A stretch of 64,000 nt of DNA. Source: Pseudaminobacter sp040049255. GTDB lineage: Bacteria > Pseudomonadota > Alphaproteobacteria > Rhizobiales > Rhizobiaceae. Both the position numbers and the translations under genes were made by a program. Each line of letters opens with the position of its first letter. Positions within the stretch are counted from its first letter, which is position 1. Below, in pieces: positions 7,836-15,029 of the stretch. Location of the stretch: NCBI RefSeq assembly GCF_040049255.1, contig NZ_JBDZDR010000003.1:593541-657540 (forward strand). The letters run 5' to 3'. The notes below the pieces were generated by a model. The model did no database searches, was not told the DNA's origin, and worked only from the letters and a program-made list of their open reading frames with translations.

Positions 7836-9715
7836 CAGTCGGCGCTCTTGTAGTTGGTCGCGAGCGCCTTTTCCTTCTCGGGATCGACCCACCAGGAATC
7901 GATGTCGGCGCCGGTATATTCCGGCTGCTTCTCGGGCATGCCGAACTTGTTCCAGTAGGCGATCCACTGCTTGGGCCGGTGCCACTGCGGGATCATGTAG
8001 TAGTTCCACAACAGCACGCGGTCGAGCGCGTGGGTGGCGGCTACGAGATCTTCGCGGTCGGTGGCGAAGATGATGCGCTCGACCAGCGCGTCGACCACGG
8101 GGTTCTTGATGCCCATCAGGTTGCGCGAGCCGGGCGTGTCGGCGGCCTTGGAACTCCAGTAGTCGCGCTGCTCGTTGCCGGGCGAGGTGGACTGGTTGAG
8201 AACGGTGGTGTCGGCGTCGAAATCGAAATTGTTGACGCGGTTGATGTATTGGCTGGTGTCGACCATGCGCAGCGAGGCGTCGATGCCGATCTTGCGCAGC
8301 GTGTTGATGAAGGATGAGGCGATCACCTCGTCGGTGGGGCCGCTGCCCAGGAACTCGATCTTGAACTGCTCGCCCTTGTCGTTAAGCATCCTGCCGTTGT
8401 TGATCTTCCAGCCGGCCTCGGCGAACAGTCCCACGGCCTGGCGCAGATACTGCCGCTCGGACTGTGGCGTATCGTAGACCGGCAGCTTGAATTCCTGCGT
8501 GAACAGCTCGGGCGGCAGCTGGTCCCTGAAGGGCTCGAGTATTTCCAGTTCCTTGCCGCTGGGCAGCCCGCTGGATGCAAGCTCGCTTCCTACGAAGAAG
8601 CTGCTGGTGCGGGTGTACTGGCCGAAGAACAGGGTGCGGTTCATCGATTCGAAGTCGAAGGCCAGCGTCAGCGCCTCGCGCACGCGGCGGTCCTGGAACT
8701 GCGGCCGGCGCAGGTTGAGCGCGAAGCCCTGCATGAACACGTTGGCAGTGCTGGGAAACTCCTTCTTCAGCACCGCGCCCGACTTGACGGCCGGGAAGTT
8801 GTATTCGGTCATCCAGCGCCGCGAACTGTTTTCGGCCCGCACGTCCTGGTAGCCGCCCTTGGTGAAGGCCTGCCAGGCTGCGTTGTCGTCGCGGATATAG
8901 GTGTAGCGCTTGCGGTCGACATTGTTGCGGCCGACATTGACGCCGAGATTGGCCGACCAATGGTCGGGCACGCGCGCCCAGACGATTTCCGAGCCCGGCT
9001 TGAAGCTCTCTATCTTGTAGGCGCCGGAGCCAAGCGGCGGCTCCAGCGTCGGGCGGGTCACGTCGCGCTTCTTGCCGTTGTTGTCGGTGCCTTCCCACCA
9101 GTGCTGGGGAAGCACCACCAGGTCGCCCAGGATCTTGGGTAGTTCGCGATTGCCCTTCTGGTCGAAGCGGAATTCGACCTCGCGGTCGCCCACCGCCACC
9201 GCCTCGGTGACGTTGGCGTAATAGCGGTTGTAGCGCGGGCTGTTGGCCTTGAGCGTGTTGAACGACCAGATGACATCGTCCACGGTGATGGGGGTGCCGT
9301 CGTGCCATCTGGCGTGCGGGTCGAGGCGGTAGGTGGCCGAGGAGAAATCGTCCGGATACTTGAAGGCTTCCGCGATCATCGGATGGCTGACGCTGGGCTC
9401 GTCGAGCGACTGCTCCATCAGCGTCTCATAGAGCAGGCCGCCGCCGAATTCCGAAAAGCCGGCCGCCGGCGCGCCCTGGACAACGTAGGGATTGAAGCTG
9501 TCATAGGTGCCGGTGACGACCGACTTCAGCGTGCCGCCCTTGGGCGCGTTGGGGTTGACATGGTCGTAGCGCGTGAAGGCTTCGCCATATCTGGAAGGGG
9601 CGCCGAGGCTGGAGGAGGTGCGCCATTCGTCGGCCGACGCCGAAAGAAGACTCGCCGCAAGAAGGGCCGGCACGAGGCCGAATCTACCGATCGTTTGCGC
9701 CAGGCCCGCCATCAT
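7835..9715 (-). CDS. yejA: YejA-like extracellular solute-binding protein, Sec-exported
   Basis: First gene of the importer operon: a roughly 626-residue family 5 binding protein with a classical Sec signal (LVPALLAASLLSASADE) rather than a twin-arginine one. After it comes FTRYDHVNPNAPKGGTLK, homologous in layout to the downstream paralogue. The start is uncertain: ATGs at 9727, 9715 and 9712 are in frame. The one at 9727 has GGAGG directly abutting it, too close to serve, while 9715 has GAGG at a workable six-base spacing. A strong terminator separates it from the cytochrome c gene, so the operon promoter should lie in 9716-9800. Confidence 0.9.
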   Translation of the reverse strand: MMAGLAQTIGRFGLVPALLAASLLSASADEWRTSSSLGAPSRYGEAFTRYDHVNPNAPKGGTLKSVVTGTYDSFNPYVVQGAPAAGFSEFGGGLLYETLMEQSLDEPSVSHPMIAEAFKYPDDFSSATYRLDPHARWHDGTPITVDDVIWSFNTLKANSPRYNRYYANVTEAVAVGDREVEFRFDQKGNRELPKILGDLVVLPQHWWEGTDNNGKKRDVTRPTLEPPLGSGAYKIESFKPGSEIVWARVPDHWSANLGVNVGRNNVDRKRYTYIRDDNAAWQAFTKGGYQDVRAENSSRRWMTEYNFPAVKSGAVLKKEFPSTANVFMQGFALNLRRPQFQDRRVREALTLAFDFESMNRTLFFGQYTRTSSFFVGSELASSGLPSGKELEILEPFRDQLPPELFTQEFKLPVYDTPQSERQYLRQAVGLFAEAGWKINNGRMLNDKGEQFKIEFLGSGPTDEVIASSFINTLRKIGIDASLRMVDTSQYINRVNNFDFDADTTVLNQSTSPGNEQRDYWSSKAADTPGSRNLMGIKNPVVDALVERIIFATDREDLVAATHALDRVLLWNYYMIPQWHRPKQWIAYWNKFGMPEKQPEYTGADIDSWWVDPEKEKALATNYKSAD

Positions 9716-9804
9716 CGCCAACCTCATCCTCCGTCGCCGGGTCCGTCCGGGTGCCGCGGGCAAGCCGCTTTTTCAATATCGGCCAGGACATGCGGAAAGC
9801 CTAA

Positions 9805-9833
9805 TAAAAAAGCCGGGCGGAACCCGGCTTTTT
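9805..9833 (-). terminator. Rho-independent terminator, likely bidirectional
   Basis: A perfect hairpin: GCCGGG and CCCGGC arms around a CGGAA loop, extended by A-run/T-run pairing on both sides, so each strand ends in a U-tract. It lies 25 nt after the cytochrome c stop on the minus strand and isolates the importer operon from it. Confidence 0.88.
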
Positions 9834-9857
9834 CATGATCTTGCGATGATTAATTCG

Positions 9858-10541
9858 TTACTGCGCCGGCGCCGGCTGGGCTGCGCCGCCTTCGGCGGGA
9901 GCTGCGGGAGCCTCCGGGGCAGCGGGAGCAGCACCCTCGGCCGGAGCGGCAGGCGCGGCACCTTCGGCCGGAGCAGCCGGGGCAGCGCCAGCCTCAGGCA
10001 GCGGCGCCGGATTGTCCGACAGCGTGCGCAGATAGGCGATCAGGTTGGCGCGCTCGTCGTCCTTCTTGATGCCGGCAAAGCCCATGGCCGTGCCCTTCAC
10101 ATAGCCCTTGGGCGAGGTGAGGAAGTGGTTCAGGTGGTCGTAGTCCCAGTGGACGGTGCCGCCCTGCGCGAAGTCCTTCATGCCGGCCGAATAGGAAAAG
10201 CCAGCGTGACCAGCGATCGGACGGTTGACGATGTCCCACAGATCCGGACCGACCTTGTTGGGGCCGCCCTTTTCGCCCGAGTGGCAGGCCGTGCACTTCT
10301 TGAACACGGCTTCGCCGGCCTTGGCATCGGCATGCGCCAGAAGTTCGGCGATCGGCTTGGCCTGCTCGGCAGCGCCGCCGCCGGCTGCGGTCGGCTCGGC
10401 TTCCGCGGCTTCAATGGCGTAGCCGGGCTTCTCAGGAACGGGCGAAGCGAAGATCGCTTCCGAGGCGATCGAGATGGAGAAAACTACGAAAACGGTGCCC
10501 AGAAGGCCGCCGAGAATCTTGTTAAATTCGAATGAGTCCAT
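9858..10541 (-). CDS. cycM: Membrane-anchored class I cytochrome c (CycM type)
   Basis: A 227-residue cytochrome c. An uncleaved N-terminal membrane helix (about residues 8-28) anchors it. The heme site is CTACH (83-87) and the likely axial Met is in KGTAMGF (Met152), with mitochondrial-like spacing. A C-terminal tail of about 40 residues is built of repeated Ala/Pro/Glu units (EGAAPAAPA). Membrane-bound cytochromes of this type carry electrons from the bc1 complex to aa3-type oxidase in rhizobia. The ATG at 10541 has AGGGG four bases upstream; a longer upstream reading lacks support. Confidence 0.9.
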   Translation of the reverse strand: MDSFEFNKILGGLLGTVFVVFSISIASEAIFASPVPEKPGYAIEAAEAEPTAAGGGAAEQAKPIAELLAHADAKAGEAVFKKCTACHSGEKGGPNKVGPDLWDIVNRPIAGHAGFSYSAGMKDFAQGGTVHWDYDHLNHFLTSPKGYVKGTAMGFAGIKKDDERANLIAYLRTLSDNPAPLPEAGAAPAAPAEGAAPAAPAEGAAPAAPEAPAAPAEGGAAQPAPAQ

Positions 10542-10741
10542 TCGCCCCTGGCTCCTTGACAGGCCGGAAACGGAAAACCAGGTCTCCGGCCGCCGACGTA
10601 TTGTCCCCCCACCGACCTCGGCCGGCAGAATTCGGCGGAAACTAGGTCTTTTGCTTGTCGGTTGCAACACCTATAAGGGCGGCTTCAGTGAGACGTTTTG
10701 CCACTTTCCACCGTTGCCTTTAGTTGATCGTCTGAAAAATC

Positions 10742-11482
10742 ATGTCGCAACTCATCCTCATTCCCGCGCGCCTTCGCGCCACGCGCCTGCCGGGAAAGCC
10801 GCTTGCCGATATTTGTGGCCTGCCCATGATCGTGCATGTGGCAGAGCGTGCGCGACAGAGCGGCATTGGCCGCGTGGTGGTGGCCACCGACGCGGCGGAA
10901 ATCGCCGAGGCCGTGCGTGCCCATGGCCACGAGGCGGTGATGACGCGGGCCGACCACGAATCAGGGTCGGACCGCATTTTCGAGGCGCTGACCACGCTTG
11001 ATCCCGCCGGTTCGGTCGAAACCGTGATCAATGTGCAAGGCGACCTGCCGACCATCGACCCCGAGACGATCCGCGCCGCGCTGCGCCCGTTCAGCGAACC
11101 CGCCGTCGACATCGCCACGCTGGGCGTGGAGATCGAGCGCGAGGAGGAAAAGACCAATCCGAACGTGGTGAAGATCGTAGGCTCGCCGCTGTCGGACACC
11201 CGGCTGCGCGCGCTCTATTTCACCCGCGCCACCGCGCCGTGGGGCGAGGGGCCGCTCTATCACCATATCGGGCTCTACGCCTATCGCCGCGCCGCGCTGG
11301 AGCGCTTCGTGACGCTCAAGCCCTCGGCGCTCGAAAAGCGCGAGCGGCTGGAACAGTTGCGCGCGCTGGAGGCGGGCATGCGCATCGACGCCGAAATCGT
11401 GACCACCGTCCCGCTGGGCGTCGACACGCCGGAAGACCTCGAGCGCGCCCGCGAAATTCTAAGCAAGCAAGACAGGGCCTGA
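10742..11482 (+). CDS. kdsB: 3-deoxy-manno-octulosonate cytidylyltransferase
   Basis: A 246-residue cytosolic enzyme that activates KDO with CTP to CMP-KDO for lipopolysaccharide inner-core synthesis, so the cell has a Gram-negative outer membrane. The N-terminus IPARLRATRLPGKPL is the nucleotidyltransferase signature, followed by VVATDA and NVQGDLP motifs that hold the nucleotide and metal. Length matches the family (about 245-250). It is divergent from the cytochrome c gene; a possible promoter (TTGCTT at 10651, TATAAG at 10672) has short 15-bp spacing. Only 2 nt separate it from pheA. Confidence 0.95.
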   Translation: MSQLILIPARLRATRLPGKPLADICGLPMIVHVAERARQSGIGRVVVATDAAEIAEAVRAHGHEAVMTRADHESGSDRIFEALTTLDPAGSVETVINVQGDLPTIDPETIRAALRPFSEPAVDIATLGVEIEREEEKTNPNVVKIVGSPLSDTRLRALYFTRATAPWGEGPLYHHIGLYAYRRAALERFVTLKPSALEKRERLEQLRALEAGMRIDAEIVTTVPLGVDTPEDLERAREILSKQDRA

Positions 11483-11484
11483 TC

Positions 11485-12345
11485 ATGGCTGAAAAGACCA
11501 ACCGCATTTCCTTCCAGGGCGAGCCGGGCGCCAATTCCGACACCGCCTGCCGCAATGTCTATCCGAATATGGAGCCGTTGCCGTGCCCGACCTTCGAGGA
11601 TGCGTTCAATGCGGTGGAGTCCGGCAAGGCAGACCTGGCCATGATCCCGATCGAAAACACCATCGCGGGCCGTGTGGCCGACATCCATCATCTCCTGCCC
11701 GAATCGAAGCTGCACATCGTGGGCGAATATTTCCTGCCCATCCATTTCCATCTGATGGTGCTTCCGGGCGTGCAGCGCTCGGAAATCAAGACCGTGCACA
11801 GCCACATCCACGCGCTGGGCCAGTGCCGCAAATACATTCGCAAGAACGGCTGGAAGCCGATGGTGGCCGGCGACACGGCGGGCGCCGCCAAGCTGGTGGC
11901 GGAAACGCAGAACCGGACGATGGCCGCCCTGGCGCCCCGGCTCGCCTCCGACCTCTACGGGCTCGACATACTGGAAGAGAATGTCGAGGACACCGAAAAC
12001 AACGTCACCCGCTTCGTGGTGCTTTCCAAGACCAAGCAGTGGGCCGAGCGCCAGCCGGATGTGCCGATGGTCACCACCTTCGTCTTCCGCGTGCGCAACG
12101 TGCCGGCCGCGCTCTACAAGGCCATGGGCGGCTTCGCCACCAACGGCGTGAACATGACCAAGCTGGAGAGCTACCAGCTCGGCGCCTTCACCGCGACGCA
12201 GTTCTATGTCGATATCGAGGGCCATCCGGACGACCGCGCGGTGGCGCTCGCGCTGGAGGAGCTGCGCTTCTTCTCGCGCGAGGTGCGCATTCTCGGCGTC
12301 TATCCGGCCAACGAGTTCCGCGCCACACAGGACGCCGACGCCTGA
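11485..12345 (+). CDS. pheA: Prephenate dehydratase
   Basis: A 286-residue monofunctional prephenate dehydratase converting prephenate to phenylpyruvate in phenylalanine synthesis. The catalytic domain (about 1-190) contains the IPIENTIAGRV segment and the Thr/Arg region ENNVTRFVV. A C-terminal ACT domain (about 200-280) includes GVNMTKLESYQ, the equivalent of the ESRP phenylalanine-sensing motif in altered form. There is no chorismate mutase domain. The ATG lies 2 nt after the kdsB stop; a longer reading overlapping kdsB is not used. It converges with the MarR-GNAT gene 6 nt away. Confidence 0.95.
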   Translation: MAEKTNRISFQGEPGANSDTACRNVYPNMEPLPCPTFEDAFNAVESGKADLAMIPIENTIAGRVADIHHLLPESKLHIVGEYFLPIHFHLMVLPGVQRSEIKTVHSHIHALGQCRKYIRKNGWKPMVAGDTAGAAKLVAETQNRTMAALAPRLASDLYGLDILEENVEDTENNVTRFVVLSKTKQWAERQPDVPMVTTFVFRVRNVPAALYKAMGGFATNGVNMTKLESYQLGAFTATQFYVDIEGHPDDRAVALALEELRFFSREVRILGVYPANEFRATQDADA

Positions 12346-12351
12346 GACGCC

Positions 12352-13233
12352 CTAGAGGCGCTTGGAATACCAGTGGTCGGCGTAAGGGTTGTCGTTGAAG
12401 CGGGCGACCTCTTCATAGCCTTCGCGTAGGTAGAGCGACTGGGCTTCCTTAAGCGAGCGGTTGGTGTCCAGGCAGACCGACTGAGCGCCAAGCTCGCGGG
12501 CGATTGCCTCGAGCCTGCGCAGCATGCGGCCGGCGACGCCGAGCCCACGCGCGGCGGGCGAAACCCACATGCGCTTGATTTCCGCCGTGGTCGCATCGAG
12601 CATGCGCACCGCGCCGCAGCCGACGGGATCGCCGTCGAGCCGGGCGATGAGGAAGCTGCCGCGCGGACGGGTGAATTCGTCGCCGGTCGCGGTGCTGCCC
12701 TTGCTGGTGTCGAAACCCTCCTCGAAGCGCGACGCCAGCTCTTCGACATAGAGCGCCACGCATTGCTGCGCCTCCGCGCCGTTCGTGTCTTCCTCGTCGA
12801 TGGTGACGGATGCCGCAGCAAGCAGGCGCTCGACCTCCGCCATCGCGGCGACGAGCCGGTCGCGCCCGGCGTGCGAAAGCGGCTCGAGTACGGAATTGGC
12901 CAGCTCGTCCGAGAGGGCATCGTAGGCGGCGTGTTCCTTAAGGCCCGTGGCGGTCAGCTTTGCGTAGCGGCTGCGGGCGTCGCCGTCGAGCTTTTCGACC
13001 GAGACGAGCCCTTGCGCCTCGAGCGAACGCAGGATGCGGCTGAGATAGCCGGAATCGAGACCGAGCCGGGAACGGAGCCCGCCAAGCGCCGCGCCTTCCG
13101 GTCCGATCTCGAAGAGCACCCGCGCCTCGCCGAGGGGACGCCCGCGGCTGAGATAGCTTTCCTCCAGCGCGCCGACACGCCGGGTGACGGCGCGGTTGAA
13201 GCTGCGGATCTGGGCGATTTTCGAATTGTCCAT
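12352..13233 (-). CDS. MarR-type regulator fused to a GNAT acetyltransferase
   Basis: A 293-residue two-domain protein. Residues about 1-140 form a winged-helix MarR domain (recognition region DSGYLSRILRSLEAQGLV, wing DGDARSRYAKLT). Residues about 150-293 form a GNAT acetyltransferase with the acetyl-CoA loop RGLGVAGRMLRRLE and late CLDTNRSLKEAQSLYL. Such fusions may sense or modify a small molecule and regulate in response, but the ligand is unknown. A perfect palindrome overlaps its start codon and a related one lies about 39 bp upstream, strongly suggesting autoregulation. It follows nudC on the same strand. Confidence 0.88.
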   Translation of the reverse strand: MDNSKIAQIRSFNRAVTRRVGALEESYLSRGRPLGEARVLFEIGPEGAALGGLRSRLGLDSGYLSRILRSLEAQGLVSVEKLDGDARSRYAKLTATGLKEHAAYDALSDELANSVLEPLSHAGRDRLVAAMAEVERLLAAASVTIDEEDTNGAEAQQCVALYVEELASRFEEGFDTSKGSTATGDEFTRPRGSFLIARLDGDPVGCGAVRMLDATTAEIKRMWVSPAARGLGVAGRMLRRLEAIARELGAQSVCLDTNRSLKEAQSLYLREGYEEVARFNDNPYADHWYSKRL

Positions 13234-13254
13234 TGCCTGACTTTAGTCAGGCAA
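13233..13254. promoter_or_regulatory. Palindromic operator overlapping the MarR-GNAT start
   Basis: Perfect inverted repeat with 10-bp arms, TTGCCTGACT and AGTCAGGCAA, around a 2-bp centre. Its first base is the A of the start codon on the minus strand, so bound regulator would block initiation or early transcription. The size fits a MarR dimer site. Confidence 0.6.
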
Positions 13255-13275
13255 TTTGTGGTGCGCAAGAGTTAT

Positions 13276-13289
13276 CTGACTTTGGTCAG
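13276..13289. promoter_or_regulatory. Second, weaker operator-like palindrome
   Basis: CTGAC and GTCAG arms around four bases; its core TGACTTTGGTCA differs from the first site's core TGACTTTAGTCA at a single base. The two core centres are 39 bp apart, roughly four helical turns, just after the nudC stop. Confidence 0.45.
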
Positions 13290-13293
13290 CTAA

Positions 13294-14229
13294 TCAGCTT
13301 TCCGCCCAGGCCCTGATGAGATGGTGGGCGATGGCGCCGGAAGGCGGCACGCAAAGGCCGCCGGCGTGGCTGCCGGCCAGCATGTCCAGCACCTCGGCGC
13401 GAGAAAACCAGCGGCAGTCTTCCAGTTCCCAGGTGTCGGGGTGGATGTCTTCGTTCAGCGCCTCGCCAAAGCAACCGATCATCAGCGTGTGGGGGAACGG
13501 CCAGGGCTGGCTGGCGTGGTAGACGACGCGGCCGAGCCGGATGCCGGCTTCCTCGAAGGTTTCGCGCCGCACTGCCGCCTCGATGGTCTCGCCCGGCTCG
13601 ATGAAGCCGGCAAGTGCGGAATACATGCCTGGCGCGAAATGCCGCCCGCGACCCATCAGGCATTTTTCCTGCGTCACGGTGAGCATGATCGCCACCGGAT
13701 CGGTGCGCGGAAAATGCCCGGCATTGCAGTTGAGGCAGACGCGCTTGTAGCCGCCGTCGCTGCTTTCGGTGTTGTGGCCGCAGCGGCCGCAGAAGCGGTG
13801 CGTGGCGTGCCAGGCCAGCAGGGAGGCTGCCTGCGCCAGCGCGCCGAGCGCGGAAGGGTCGACGAGGCCCTGGGTGTAGATGGAGCGATAGTCGATCGCC
13901 TTGATCGATTCGGGCAGCTGCTCGGCCGGCAGTCCGCCGGGGGCGGCAAGCACCGGGCCCGAATCGGAGAAGCCGAGCAGCACGACCTGATCCACGCGTG
14001 CGCGCAGCGTCTCGGCCTCGGCGAGATCGAAATAGGGATCGAACCCGCCATCGGCGAGTTTCAGATGCGCACGCCCGTCGCGCAGGATGAGCAGCCGTGC
14101 GGCAGGGTGGGCCAGCGCCGCGCCGATGGAATTGCCGTCGCGGCTTTCCGCCTGGCGATCGATGCGGTTGCCGGCGAAGCCGACGAACTGGCTCGGCTCG
14201 CGTTCGGGGGCGTCGAAGAGGCGAAACAT
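13294..14229 (-). CDS. nudC: NAD(+)/NADH diphosphatase (Nudix, NudC)
   Basis: A 311-residue enzyme hydrolysing NAD(H) to NMN(H) and AMP, and possibly removing NAD caps from RNA. It has an N-terminal NUDIX-like domain, a zinc ribbon (CGRCGH then CLNC), and the full Nudix box GFIEPGETIEAAVRRETFEEAGI-type array with its REXXEE core. The NudC family signature SQPWPFPH follows the box. The start at ATG 14229 gives the usual N-terminus with FVGFAGNRIDR early; an ATG at 14256, five bases after the HIT stop, is the alternative. It sits between the HIT gene and the MarR-GNAT gene on one strand. Confidence 0.93.
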   Translation of the reverse strand: MFRLFDAPEREPSQFVGFAGNRIDRQAESRDGNSIGAALAHPAARLLILRDGRAHLKLADGGFDPYFDLAEAETLRARVDQVVLLGFSDSGPVLAAPGGLPAEQLPESIKAIDYRSIYTQGLVDPSALGALAQAASLLAWHATHRFCGRCGHNTESSDGGYKRVCLNCNAGHFPRTDPVAIMLTVTQEKCLMGRGRHFAPGMYSALAGFIEPGETIEAAVRRETFEEAGIRLGRVVYHASQPWPFPHTLMIGCFGEALNEDIHPDTWELEDCRWFSRAEVLDMLAGSHAGGLCVPPSGAIAHHLIRAWAES

Positions 14230-14260
14230 GGTCGGAAGGTCCGCTGAACCGTGCATGGCG

Positions 14261-14683
14261 CTATTGCAGCGCCGCGCGGACTTTTTCGCAGAAGCCGTGC
14301 AGGTCGGCCCGCGCATAGGGCTCGCGCATGCCATGGCCCCAGACCGGGCCCGGCCAGCCCGGGTCGCCCTCGTTGCGGGCGATGACATGGACGTGCAGCT
14401 GGCGCACGATGTTGCCGAGCGCGCCGGTATTGATCTTCTGGCAGCGGGTGGCGCGCTTGAGCGCCTGCGCCACCATGTTGCATTCGAAGGTGAGCATGGC
14501 CTGGTCCAGCGGGGTCATGTCGTGGATTTCTTCCACGCCCTGCCGCTGCGGCACCAGAAGCAGCCAGGGCCAGCGCCTGTCATTCATGATGCGCAGCTCA
14601 CATAGGCCAAGCCACATCAGAGGCTCGCTGTCGGCCTCCAGCCTGGCATCCAGTTCGAACCCAGCCTTGAGGCCCGGCACCAT
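14261..14683 (-). CDS. HIT-family nucleotide hydrolase/transferase
   Basis: A 140-residue histidine-triad protein with QLHVHVIARNEGDPGWPGPVWG. The first two His of the HxHxHxx triad are present, but the third position is Ile; I recall this variant in a bacterial branch with DxxWPxPVWG after the motif. HIT proteins hydrolyse nucleoside phosphoramidates or dinucleoside polyphosphates. The gene is first in a nucleotide-clearing pair with nudC and is divergent from the SRP RNA. The substrate is not assigned. Confidence 0.88.
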   Translation of the reverse strand: MVPGLKAGFELDARLEADSEPLMWLGLCELRIMNDRRWPWLLLVPQRQGVEEIHDMTPLDQAMLTFECNMVAQALKRATRCQKINTGALGNIVRQLHVHVIARNEGDPGWPGPVWGHGMREPYARADLHGFCEKVRAALQ

Positions 14684-14783
14684 CGGCGTTTCCCTTGTTT
14701 TTATTGAAGCTAGAGTGATGACCCTCGGCCTGCAAGCATTTCATGCGCAGGAATGTTTGTTGCTGGCACATAATCCATCGCTC

Positions 14784-14812
14784 TTGCAATTGAGCGCGCA
14801 ATTGCCGATATG
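14784..14812 (+). promoter_or_regulatory. Putative SRP RNA promoter
   Basis: TTGCAA (14784-14789) and GATATG (14807-14812) with exactly 17 bp between them. The predicted start falls near 14819, the 5' base of the SRP RNA helix. Confidence 0.5.
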
Positions 14813-14818
14813 GGGAAC

Positions 14819-14915
14819 GGGAGGTTGGTGGTGGACGATCCACTCGCCAACCGGGTCAGGTCCGGAAGGAAGCAGCCCTAACGAGCCCCGGAACGGGTCA
14901 CTGTTCCAGCCTCCC
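14819..14915 (+). ncRNA. ffs: Signal recognition particle RNA, small bacterial (4.5S) type
   Basis: About 97 nt. The conserved Ffh-binding loop (GTCAGGTCCGGAAGGAAGCA within 14855-14877) is unmistakable. The ends close into a 10-bp helix: 14819-14828 (GGGAGGTTGG) with 14906-14915 (CCAGCCTCCC), including one G-U pair. The RNA works with Ffh to deliver nascent membrane proteins. It lies immediately upstream of dnaX; the exact mature ends are inferred from the helix. Confidence 0.93.
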
Positions 14916-15029
14916 ACCTCTTCGCCGATTGCCCGCCAGGTCCGCCGCAAATTGACGGCGCACGGTTCGTGCGGGGACTGCAGGAATCGGCCGATTTCCG
15001 AAGCGGCCAATGGAGCACCTGAAGAGCGG

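Noticed and set aside
14328..15029. A 234-codon upstream extension of dnaX
   Set aside because: It runs through the HIT gene's opposite strand and the SRP RNA. The conserved DnaX N-terminus begins shortly after ATG 15030.
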